From assembly GCA_025656675.1 (NCBI GenBank), contig JAHXHN010000002.1, positions 599,302 to 663,301 of the forward strand: 64,000 nt of DNA, in the 5' to 3' direction. Source of the DNA: Candidatus Thiodiazotropha sp. (ex Codakia rugifera) (GTDB taxonomy: Bacteria > Pseudomonadota > Gammaproteobacteria > Chromatiales > Chromatiaceae). A program made the translations under genes and the position numbers. Positions 28,928 to 36,388 of the stretch are shown one piece after another; position 1 is the first letter of the stretch, and each line of letters opens with the position of its first letter. The notes under the pieces are model-generated. The model was given only the letters and a program-made list of their open reading frames with translations, was not told the DNA's origin and searched no databases.

Positions 28928-29443
28928 ATGGGAAAAATCGTATTACTGTTTGCTCTGCTTTTTTCAACTTTAGCAGCGGCAGGTGAGCGGGAAGAAAAGA
29001 TCAGGCAACTAATGGAAGCACAAGGGCTTTTACAAACCTTTGAGCAGCAACTTGAGCTTAGTCGCCAGCAAAACCAGCAGCAAGGGCGTGACATGCTTAA
29101 TCAGTTCATGGCTCAATTGAATCCCACCCCCGAATTCTACGAGCGTTTCGAAAATGCATTTAACTCTTTTATGTCAAAGATAGAGACCCCTTGGTCTGCT
29201 GAAGAAATCGTCGAAGTCTGGGCAAAATACTACGGTGAGCATTTCAGCAACGCCGAGCTCGATCAGTTGCTATCCCATTACTCGTCACCACTTGCTCAAA
29301 AAGAAGTGATAGCTTCCCGAAAAGCACTAGTAAGTTTTTCAAACCATTTTATGCAAGAAGGTAAGCCTATTGCTGAAAATGCGTTATCTGAGTTCATCAC
29401 TGAAATGAAAGTCATTGCCAAAGAATGCAAATGCAAACGCTAA
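28928..29443 (+). CDS. DUF2059-like secreted cassette protein
   Basis: 171 residues. A signal peptide (KIVLLFALLFSTLAAAG, cleavage near residue 19) is followed by an all-helical, Gln/Glu-rich domain. The segment WAKYYGEHFSNAELDQLLSHY and then SPLAQKEV is characteristic of DUF2059 proteins, which are usually periplasmic and of unknown function. Third cassette; the stop overlaps the CGCTAAC core. GGAAGG precedes the ATG. Confidence 0.7.
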   Translation: MGKIVLLFALLFSTLAAAGEREEKIRQLMEAQGLLQTFEQQLELSRQQNQQQGRDMLNQFMAQLNPTPEFYERFENAFNSFMSKIETPWSAEEIVEVWAKYYGEHFSNAELDQLLSHYSSPLAQKEVIASRKALVSFSNHFMQEGKPIAENALSEFITEMKVIAKECKCKR

Positions 29444-29513
29444 CAAAAACATCAACTTCGCGCCTATCGGTGCCGGGCGCTCCTTCGTCGCACCGGTTAT
29501 ATTGACGTTAAGT
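29438..29513 (+). repeat. attC site 3
   Basis: 76 bp from CGCTAAC (29438-29444) to GTTAAGT (29507-29513), the latter a full GTTRRRY match. CGGTGC and GCACCG form the terminal stem around a 14-16 base loop. Confidence 0.65.
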
Positions 29514-29537
29514 TTCGCAAATACAGAGATAACAATA

Positions 29538-30419
29538 ATGTTTCAGTATATGTATTATCTGCCGATTGCTCTAATAATAATATTTATCCTACTTGGTATT
29601 CGAGTTATTCGGCCGACTCACAGAGGGTTGGTGGAGCGACTTGGTAAATATCAACGATTTGCTGAGCCTGGCTTCCACTGGATAATTCCTATAATGGATA
29701 GAATGTATAAAGTAAATATTACCGAAGAAATGGTCGATGCTGAGCCTAGAGTAATAATTACTAATGATAACCTCAATGTGACCGTTGATGCTCAAGTATA
29801 TTTCAAGATAAACCAAGATGAGGACAATGTAAAAAATTCACAATATAATGTGGATGATGTAAGACATCAAATGGTTAGTTTAGCAAGAACGACTCTAAGA
29901 AATATTATTGGCACACTTTCACTAAAATCCGCAAATAGTGAACGTAATAAAATTAACAAACAACTTTACGATACCTTAATGAGTGAAACCAAAAGCTGGG
30001 GTGTGGAGATAATAAGGGCTGAACTAAAGCAAATAGAACCACCCAAAGATGTTCAAAGCACAATGAATCAAGTTGTCAAAGCAGAAAATGAAAAAATCGC
30101 AGCCATAGATTTTGCTACTGCTAAAGAAACAGAAGCTGATGGCCAAAAGAGAGCAACTATTAAGCACGCTGAAGGAATAAGAGCTTCCCGCATTTTACAT
30201 GCAGAGGGTGAAGCAGAGGCTATAAGACTAGTTTATGAATCAGCAAATCAATACTTTTTAGGAAACGCACAGCTCCTAAAACGCCTTGAGACGTTATCAA
30301 ATGCTCTAGAGGAAAATACTACTATTGTAGTTCCATCAAATAGTGATTTGGTTAATGTTATTGGAGATCTGGCGGGTGTGATTCCAGCTAAACAGAACGC
30401 AAAATCAAATAAAACCTAA
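29538..30419 (+). CDS. SPFH/Band 7 (stomatin/paraslipin-like) membrane protein
   Basis: 293 residues. One N-terminal transmembrane helix (YYLPIALIIIFILLGIRVI) is followed by the band 7 domain (VVRPTHRG-like RPTHRGLVERLGKYQRFAEP through about residue 190) and a long Ala/Glu-rich helix. It belongs with the stomatin/slipin oligomers that scaffold membrane microdomains and regulate proteases. Partner NfeD is not adjacent. I start it at MFQYMYYLPIAL; the frame is open upstream through the attC site but has no ribosome site there. An unusual cargo for a cassette, and clearly AT-rich in codon choice. Confidence 0.85.
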   Translation: MFQYMYYLPIALIIIFILLGIRVIRPTHRGLVERLGKYQRFAEPGFHWIIPIMDRMYKVNITEEMVDAEPRVIITNDNLNVTVDAQVYFKINQDEDNVKNSQYNVDDVRHQMVSLARTTLRNIIGTLSLKSANSERNKINKQLYDTLMSETKSWGVEIIRAELKQIEPPKDVQSTMNQVVKAENEKIAAIDFATAKETEADGQKRATIKHAEGIRASRILHAEGEAEAIRLVYESANQYFLGNAQLLKRLETLSNALEENTTIVVPSNSDLVNVIGDLAGVIPAKQNAKSNKT

Positions 30420-30478
30420 CATGCGGCTTAACTCATGCACAAAAGCCCCGCCCTACCCTTGGGATCGACTGATGTGAG
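30414..30478 (+). repeat. Degenerate attC site 4
   Basis: Starts ACCTAAC (30414-30420) over the stop codon. A partial stem GCGGCTT/AAGCCCCGC follows. No GTTRRRY core can be found before the next gene, so the 3' half is lost or altered. Confidence 0.35.
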
Positions 30479-30483
30479 GAATT

Positions 30484-30942
30484 ATGCATGAAATGAGCAT
30501 GGACTGGATAAATGAAGCAAAGCGGATTTTCTGTATGGATAAACCTAAGCACTTCACAAACTACAAGCACTGTGAAGAATGTGAGGAACATGACCAAACA
30601 CTAGTCAACTCATCAATTGATACAATTAGCTTGGAAGAGCTTGGGAATCCGGGGTGGGACCCAATCTGCTTTTCATCAGCTGAGGGCAAAAAATTCTATA
30701 TGCCAGCACTGATCCGATTAAGTCTCGAAACAATAGATGATGATTTTTACTTTGGTCAATTGTTATTTCACTTAGAAGCTGACGGAGCGAATAATAATCT
30801 ATTCATTTCTTGCAACTCAGAACAGCGTGAATACATTAAAACCTTCATTGAATACATCATATTACAGCACTCAGAGCAACTAGTAATACAGCACTATGAA
30901 AATGAAGCACTTAGAGTGCAGGAAATATGGTCAAATGCATAA
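30484..30942 (+). CDS. Hypothetical cassette protein
   Basis: 152 residues, soluble, acidic, without signal or membrane helix. Two distinctive stretches, HFTNYKHCEECEEHDQTL and LGNPGWDPICFSSAEGKKF, are compact and well formed. They suggest a real family with paired cysteines, one I recall only as uncharacterised. GTGAGG precedes the ATG. Fifth cassette; its TAA stop lies in GCATAAC. Confidence 0.65.
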   Translation: MHEMSMDWINEAKRIFCMDKPKHFTNYKHCEECEEHDQTLVNSSIDTISLEELGNPGWDPICFSSAEGKKFYMPALIRLSLETIDDDFYFGQLLFHLEADGANNNLFISCNSEQREYIKTFIEYIILQHSEQLVIQHYENEALRVQEIWSNA

Positions 30943-30997
30943 CAAAGGCCTCTATTGGAACTCACAGCTGCTTGCCCGCTAAGGCTGGGCGTTAAAT
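30937..30997 (+). repeat. attC site 5
   Basis: 61 bp from GCATAAC (30937-30943) to GTTAAAT (30991-30997, full GTTRRRY match). Inner short stems such as CAGC/GCTG can form. The stop codon of the gene lies inside the 5' core. Confidence 0.65.
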
Positions 30998-31046
30998 TCT
31001 AAGGGAGTCGAGTTGAGTTTATTTAAAATGGATTTTCAGGAAGTTT

Positions 31047-31370
31047 GTTGTGGTAGAACTCAAGGAGTCCTCTAATATTAATCGCGCTGACGAAAATGAT
31101 GCTAAAGAATTACTTTCCCAGGAAAATAATTAACCACAATAAGTTAACGGAAAGTGCTACTTAATAGATAGTATTAGAGACGATAATATTAACTTTCATT
31201 GGGCTATTGCTCAATTTGAGGATGATCGCTTTAATGACTCAATACTAGTTGAGTTCATTCAAGATAGCTTGTAAGAACAAAATAGGCTTTTTAAAGAAGA
31301 ATTTCCTGAACAAATACCCCTATGGGTTAATCCAGTATAGAATGATTATTATCAGGTAGCAGACATTGAG
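31047..31370 (+). pseudogene. Relic of an unrecognised coding region with several stops
   Basis: One plus-strand frame reads protein-like text interrupted by stops: VVELKESSNINRADENDAKE, stop, then WAIAQFEDDRFNDSILVEFI, stop, then LFKEEFPEQIPLWVNPV, stop. The uninterrupted frame and the sensible acidic/hydrophobic pattern suggest a decayed gene rather than chance. It may be an old cassette. No family recognised. Confidence 0.4.
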
Positions 31371-31731
31371 TAAATTCTACAAGCGGCAGCAGTCGGAAGG
31401 TATAGGTGTGTCCGCCAAAGTGAAGGAAGCACAAGCAATATTTCAAAATTTAATATGTCAGAACAGTCCTCCTAACTAATGCTTTCAGAAGATAATTGAC
31501 GAGGTGTTGGTGCAACTCGATTTCAATGCTTTGGATGAACTGGCGGGTGGGTTTGCTATAGAATAGAAAGGTAACAGTAACATCGCATCATTACAGGCTT
31601 AACCGAACATCAATAGTCTTGGGTAAGATCTCTTCTAAAATAAATTCTCGAAATGCACCTAAAAAAACTTTGATTCAATCACCGAAAAGAGGCTATCCAC
31701 AAATGGTTGCTGACAAGTCGGGTTAGCATGT
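31371..31731. other. Gene-free accessory stretch
   Basis: AT-rich, with no frame that holds a credible protein. A short in-frame piece near 31496-31566 (VLVQLDFNALDELAGGFAIE) may be another fragment. No attC site recognised. Confidence 0.4.
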
Positions 31732-32016
31732 TTAGAGATCTATTCCAATATCGCCATCATTGTTACGTGACAATTTGCCAAGTGACCTGATGAGTAAAGC
31801 TATTGCTCTGTATGGCAGATCGAAAATAAACTCTAATGGATCGAACCATGCGTTTTCGCCTGTGGAACGTCTTGGCCAAACGTAGTGTACCAATAGGTAA
31901 CCAGCGATACTCACTGCCAGCACAATCCAATCGAAACCATGAGCAAATAGATCGTATACGAGATAACTGCTTATAGTGAAGATGACAATTGAGAAGGCTA
32001 CCCTAATTTCATCCAT
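31732..32016 (-). CDS. Small membrane protein, unknown function
   Basis: 94 residues. Two hydrophobic helices (about residues 5-25 and 28-47, the second reading WIVLAVSIAGYLLVHYVW) are followed by a basic, then amphipathic tail (SLGKLSRNNDGDIGIDL). It resembles a family of short conserved inner-membrane proteins of gammaproteobacteria, which I cannot name. Minus strand, unlike the cassettes. Confidence 0.6.
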   Translation of the reverse strand: MDEIRVAFSIVIFTISSYLVYDLFAHGFDWIVLAVSIAGYLLVHYVWPRRSTGENAWFDPLEFIFDLPYRAIALLIRSLGKLSRNNDGDIGIDL

Positions 32017-32191
32017 GCTTAATTACCCCTGGTAAAAATAAAAAAGTGAATAACAGGTATGATGCAGAGGTCGACCTTGATATGAATTATGGCATGCTAC
32101 TTTTCCAATCCTATTGAAATAAAGAGCCTTTAATTCACAAAAACAGGTTTCAGACTGAGAGGATGGTGATTGTCAGGCAGGCACTATTCAG

Positions 32192-32473
32192 TTAAATGAA
32201 CCCATTAATATAGCTGCACCACTCTTGGCTATTCCGATCAGGGACGTCAGACTTTCCACGAATACCAAGCCTGAACTCTATGACAGATTTCCATTCAGCA
32301 GATCCGATATCCGGACCATGTCCCATACCATCACCCGAAGGTATGGCTAATTCCACACGGCGATACCACGAATCCGTACATAGATTGGATTGTGCGGTTT
32401 GTAATCGCTGTGCCTGGCAAGCTGATAGCCAACACAATGATGAGGCAAGTAGTACAAGGTGCAATGGGTTCAT
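32192..32473 (-). CDS. Putative small lipoprotein
   Basis: About 93 residues from MNPLHLVLLASSLCWLSAC. The signal sequence ends in the lipobox-like LSAC, so lipidation is likely. The mature part has paired cysteines and a glycine-rich loop (IPSGDGMGHGPDIGSAEW). Function unknown. An upstream in-frame start adds 21 residues without a signal-peptide character and was rejected. Confidence 0.5.
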   Translation of the reverse strand: MNPLHLVLLASSLCWLSACQAQRLQTAQSNLCTDSWYRRVELAIPSGDGMGHGPDIGSAEWKSVIEFRLGIRGKSDVPDRNSQEWCSYINGFI

Positions 32474-32810
32474 TGACAAAGTCGAATAACGGTCTGGGCA
32501 GCAGATGCGAGATCCTTGAATAACCTTAATTTTCACCTGGGTAGTTTATATCCATCTCGACCAGAATCAACGGTATACGCAGTCAATACCAGCGATACTT
32601 TACCTATTTCAACGTGAATCCACTCACTCGTGTGGTTAGTGCTTCAATATCAAACAAACTGGAGTGTTGAAGAACATGATCGGCAGTATGGTGTCATCGT
32701 TATTCCAAAAATATCAATTATAACAAAATGTTATGAGTTAAAATGTCAAGCAGGTCTAGTATGCTCATTATGATAAATATCCAAATTATCAGATGGACGC
32801 ATAGAAAAAA

Positions 32811-32886
32811 TTGTGCACCGCACAAAAAAATACTTGACGTCTGCGGTAGGTGGGGATAATAATGTGGTTACAGTTTGTGCAGTGCA
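32811..32886 (+). promoter_or_regulatory. phaP promoter with two PhaR-like operator boxes
   Basis: TTGACG (32834-32839), 17 bp, TAATAA (32857-32862). A perfect inverted repeat TTGTGC-ACC-GCACAA lies just upstream (32811-32825), and TGC-AGT-GCA lies just downstream (32878-32886). Both contain TGC-N3-GCA, the core reported for PhaR, the repressor that is titrated by PHA granules. Placement on both sides of the promoter suits repression. No phaR gene is in the window. Confidence 0.6.
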
Positions 32887-32925
32887 GCAATTATTACGAT
32901 CTTTTCTACCTACAAGGTGATTAAC

Positions 32926-33384
32926 ATGAACAATCCATTTGATTTTACTAACCTTTTGAAGGCTTATGATCCACAGGCATTCCTCAAGCAGTTACAGGGT
33001 GGTTTCAGCTCTTATCAACTCCCGAATATCGATAGCGATTCCTTCATGGAGTCTCAGAAAAAGAATCTTGAAGCACTGATGGCTGCAAACCAGGCAGCAC
33101 TTTCAGGGACTCAGGAGTTGCTCCGTTATCAGTCAGAGATTATGAAGCAGGCCATGGCTGACGCCACCGAGGCGGCCAATAGTCTGGCCAGTTCCACCAG
33201 CCCACAAGAGATCGCAGAAAAGCAAACCGAGCTGGTGCGTGCCGCTTTCGAAAAGGCTGTCTCTAATTCCACTGAGCTTAGTGAATTGATCAAAACCAAT
33301 CAGGAGCAGATCACTGCATTGGTCAACGAGCGTTTTACGGATGCCCTCAAAGAGGTCAAGGATTCGATCAAAAAGATGGGCTAA
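32926..33384 (+). CDS. phaP: Phasin (PHA granule-associated protein)
   Basis: Coats polyhydroxyalkanoate granules. 152 residues from MNNPFDFTNLLKAYDP, with AAGGTGA seven bases before the ATG; an upstream GTG at 32875 would overlap the operator. Amphipathic helices rich in Ala, Gln, Glu and Ser fill the sequence (for example LEALMAANQAALSGTQELLR and AEKQTELVRAAFEKAV), typical of phasins. It lies 75 bp ahead of the PHA synthase gene and probably shares its transcript. Confidence 0.88.
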   Translation: MNNPFDFTNLLKAYDPQAFLKQLQGGFSSYQLPNIDSDSFMESQKKNLEALMAANQAALSGTQELLRYQSEIMKQAMADATEAANSLASSTSPQEIAEKQTELVRAAFEKAVSNSTELSELIKTNQEQITALVNERFTDALKEVKDSIKKMG

Positions 33385-33459
33385 TGTACAGTAGCCGCTG
33401 AACATGCGATCAATATCGTCCTTTCCTATCATCCAGAACCCTTAGAGACCAGTCTGACT

Positions 33460-35604
33460 ATGAGTGAATCGACCAACCAAGAAATCAATACGCTGGACTT
33501 TGTGCAGCTAGCCGAGGGTCTTCAGGAAAATTTTCAACGTGTTGAAGATTTGATGACAGACTTCTCTGAGGGCTTCAAAGAGATGGATATGGATCCGTTC
33601 AATCTCAAGCAACTCTATGGCGAATGGTTAATGGCGGCTATCCAGGATCCACAGAAGCTGATGGGTGCACATGCCGGTTATTTACAGAAATCGATGGAGT
33701 TGTATCGGCACAGTGCATTGAGTTTTCTGGGTATCGATTCTGCACCTGTGGCCGAAGAGGGGCGTGGCGATCGCAGGTTTCGCCATGAAGATTGGGTACA
33801 GGAACCCGCTTTTGGTTATATCAAGCAGTCCTATCTTCTCATCTCTGAATGGATGCGCGAGTTGGTGACCGATCTGGATGGCCTGGATGATCACACAGCA
33901 GAGAAAGTACGCTTTTTTACAGAGCGCTATCTTGACGCCATGTCACCAACCAATTTTGCACTGACCAATCCGGCGGTTTTGGAGAAGATCATTGAAACCA
34001 AGGGTGGTAACCTGGTGCATGGATTGAAGAACATGCTGGAGGATCTGGAACGCGGTAAGGGTATGCTGCAGATTCAGATGACCGATAGCGACGCCTTTGA
34101 GCTGGGCAAAAATGTTGCCGTCACCCCAGGCAAGGTTGTCTACCAGAACCGCATGTTTCAACTGATCCAGTACACCCCAACGACCAAAAAGGTATTCAAG
34201 CGGCCCTTGTTGGTGGTACCGCCTTGGATCAACAAGTTTTACATTATGGATCTGCAACCCAAGAATTCGCTACTGCGATGGTTGGTTGAGCAGGGACATA
34301 CCGTTTTCGTGATCTCCTGGATCAATCCGGATGAGAGTTACCGTGATATCACGTTTGATGACTACCTGAAGGATGGCGTGGTTAATGCGACGGATGTGGT
34401 AGAGGAAATCACAGGTGAGAGTGAGATCAATGCCATTGGTTACTGTATTGGTGGGACACTGCTGACCACTACACTGGCCTATATGAAGGCCGCCGGTGAT
34501 GATCGGATCAAAAATGCTACCTACTTTACCACCATGCTGGATTTCGAAGAGCCTGGTGAGTTAGGTGTATTTATCGACGAGGAGCAGATCTGCGGTCTAG
34601 AGCAACGGATGGAGAAGGATGGCTATCTTGAAGGTTCGGCCATGGCAGGCGCATTCAATCTGATGCGTGCCAACGATCTGATCTGGTCCTTTTACGTTAA
34701 TAACTATCTGCTTGGAAACGATCCACGGCCATTCGATCTGCTCTACTGGAACTCTGATTCCACACGCATGCCGGCACAGATGCACAGCTGGTATCTGCGC
34801 AATATGTATCAGAAGAATTTATTGAAAAAGCCTGGTGCGCTGACAGTCGCCGGTGTTCCAATCGATATCTCGACCATCGATATTCCAGTCTGCTTCGTCT
34901 CCACCGTGGAAGACCATATCGCACCCTGGAAATCGACCTATGCCGGTGCCCAACTATTCTCAGGTCCGGCACGATTCATCCTCGGCGGTTCAGGACACAT
35001 CGCAGGTGTGATCAATCCCCCTGAAGCTGAGAAATATGACTACCGGGTGATCGATGGTCTTCCCTCGAACCCCGATGACTGGGCTGAGAATGCAGAGAAA
35101 ACCCCTGGTTCATGGTGGCCCGAGTGGCAACGATGGATCGCTCCCATGGGTGGTGAGCAGGTGGCTGCGCGCAAGCCAGGCACCGGCCGATACAAAGTGC
35201 TGGAAGATGCCCCCGGATCGTTTGTGAAGGCCCGTATTGGTGATAAATTAGAGGCCATTCAGGTCTCGCCTGCTCCAGTGAAGCCTGTCGCTGCAGCCAG
35301 TAAGGAGAAAAAGACTGCCAGCACCAGACAGAGGACAAAAGCCGCACCGGCAGCTCGGCCAGAAGCCAGCAAAGCCACCAAACAATCGACCGATGATCTG
35401 ACCTTGATCTCCGGAATCGGCCCCGCGCTTGCCAAGATGCTGCAATCCAAAGGTATTGCAAACTTTACCACCTTGGCAGCAATGGATGAGAAACAGCTCC
35501 GGGCTGTCCTCGATGAAGAAGGCACCCGATATCGCCGCTTCGATCCATCCAGCTGGCCTGCTCAGGCCAAAGCGCTGCAGGATGCGGGCAAACTGGATAT
35601 TTAG
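33460..35604 (+). CDS. phaC: Class I PHA synthase with C-terminal helix-hairpin-helix extension
   Basis: Polymerises 3-hydroxyacyl-CoA at the granule surface. 714 residues, against about 560-600 in typical class I enzymes. The N-terminal domain runs to about residue 200. The alpha/beta-hydrolase core has the lipase-like box GYCIGG (Cys329), catalytic Asp485 (STVEDHIAPW) and His513 (GGSGHIAGV). After residue 600 comes a Lys/Ala/Pro-rich linker (about 605-645), then LTLISGIGPALAKMLQSKGI near 647-666. This is a helix-hairpin-helix domain of the kind found in DNA-binding and ribosome-associated proteins. The tail is unusual; the basic linker recalls granule proteins that tether PHA to the nucleoid. 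The phaA and phaB genes are not adjacent. Confidence 0.94.
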   Translation: MSESTNQEINTLDFVQLAEGLQENFQRVEDLMTDFSEGFKEMDMDPFNLKQLYGEWLMAAIQDPQKLMGAHAGYLQKSMELYRHSALSFLGIDSAPVAEEGRGDRRFRHEDWVQEPAFGYIKQSYLLISEWMRELVTDLDGLDDHTAEKVRFFTERYLDAMSPTNFALTNPAVLEKIIETKGGNLVHGLKNMLEDLERGKGMLQIQMTDSDAFELGKNVAVTPGKVVYQNRMFQLIQYTPTTKKVFKRPLLVVPPWINKFYIMDLQPKNSLLRWLVEQGHTVFVISWINPDESYRDITFDDYLKDGVVNATDVVEEITGESEINAIGYCIGGTLLTTTLAYMKAAGDDRIKNATYFTTMLDFEEPGELGVFIDEEQICGLEQRMEKDGYLEGSAMAGAFNLMRANDLIWSFYVNNYLLGNDPRPFDLLYWNSDSTRMPAQMHSWYLRNMYQKNLLKKPGALTVAGVPIDISTIDIPVCFVSTVEDHIAPWKSTYAGAQLFSGPARFILGGSGHIAGVINPPEAEKYDYRVIDGLPSNPDDWAENAEKTPGSWWPEWQRWIAPMGGEQVAARKPGTGRYKVLEDAPGSFVKARIGDKLEAIQVSPAPVKPVAAASKEKKTASTRQRTKAAPAARPEASKATKQSTDDLTLISGIGPALAKMLQSKGIANFTTLAAMDEKQLRAVLDEEGTRYRRFDPSSWPAQAKALQDAGKLDI

Positions 35605-35631
35605 CTGATTATTCTCGTAGTTCTCCATTAT

Positions 35632-35660
35632 ACAACGGCCAGGCATTGCCTGGCCATTGT
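35632..35660. terminator. Perfect hairpin after phaC
   Basis: GGCCAGGC (35637-35644), 3-base loop, GCCTGGCC (35648-35655), with extra outer pairs after one mismatch. There is no T-run on the plus strand, so it may be a weak or Rho-assisted terminator, or an mRNA-stabilising stem. Confidence 0.45.
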
Positions 35661-36388
35661 ATATGGGCCTATTAACAGGATTGTCACGCTACCTGTTTGA
35701 TGTGACAAACCGGCCAAGAACAAACCAACAAAGACCCATTGTCATCACCCGATTACAGCAAGGTTGATCGGTCGTGTCGTTGGACTGCATCACCCTGTTA
35801 CCCACCGCTTTGGCGATGTCGATGATCAATTGTCCGACTTGGCATTCGACAACATGATGAATCCATCCATCATTGAGGTTTGTACCCACCCTTCAGCCTG
35901 GTATCCAAAGCAGGAATGATAAATGCGATGATCGAGTTGCTTGAGCGGGCGCAACACTTTCTGTCTATTCCGATTCAGTATGCCGCACTGCACAATGCTT
36001 ATTAATGTGCTTTTCGGCATTGTTTTAATCAACTCCTGCGGTGATTTGCATTTAAATGCTAATCTATTGAATAACAAAGATAATATTAGATTAACCTAGG
36101 CCTCCATCCAGTCTTTTTTGTGTTTGCTTTCAGGTGATAGCCAGGGGAATGGTATGCATCCTCTGAATCACTTCCGAATAAAAACACCTGGATATTCCAT
36201 AGAAACCCGAAGCCAACTTATGCGCTATCAGGCTATTACTGTGCACTTTCAGGATTGCGGGACTTCCCGGGAAAATACTAGCGTGGATACATACGCCAAC
36301 AACAGCATCGAAAGAATGTGTAGAGGCAGGGATTTGGACAGCTATCCGATTCGATTGCCAGGCGATTTCACTAGTCAGGAGGCTCAAT
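35661..36388. other. Long intergenic region upstream of the molybdoenzyme operon
   Basis: About 730 bp. Several short open stretches occur on both strands, but none has family features, ribosome sites or sensible composition. The palindrome GCATTTAAATGC (around 36048-36059) and the inverted repeat TAATCT...AGATTA (around 36060-36092) sit in an AT-rich part that probably holds the promoter for the downstream operon. Confidence 0.5.

Larger units (their letters stand above)
26941..30997. mobile_element. Decayed chromosomal integron with about five gene cassettes
   Basis: A minus-strand intI relic faces away from a plus-strand array of five small unrelated genes. The gaps are short, and each stop codon falls inside or just before a 7-base core of RYYYAAC type (GCATAAC, GAATAAC, CGCTAAC, ACCTAAC, GCATAAC). 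Most gaps close with a GTTRRRY-like core (GTTATAC, GTTAGCG, GTTAAGT, GTTAAAT), with imperfect hairpins between. This is the architecture of attC-bounded cassettes. Base composition and codon use are visibly more AT-rich than in the flanking housekeeping genes. Downstream relics (31.0-31.7 kb) may be older cassettes. Confidence 0.75.
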
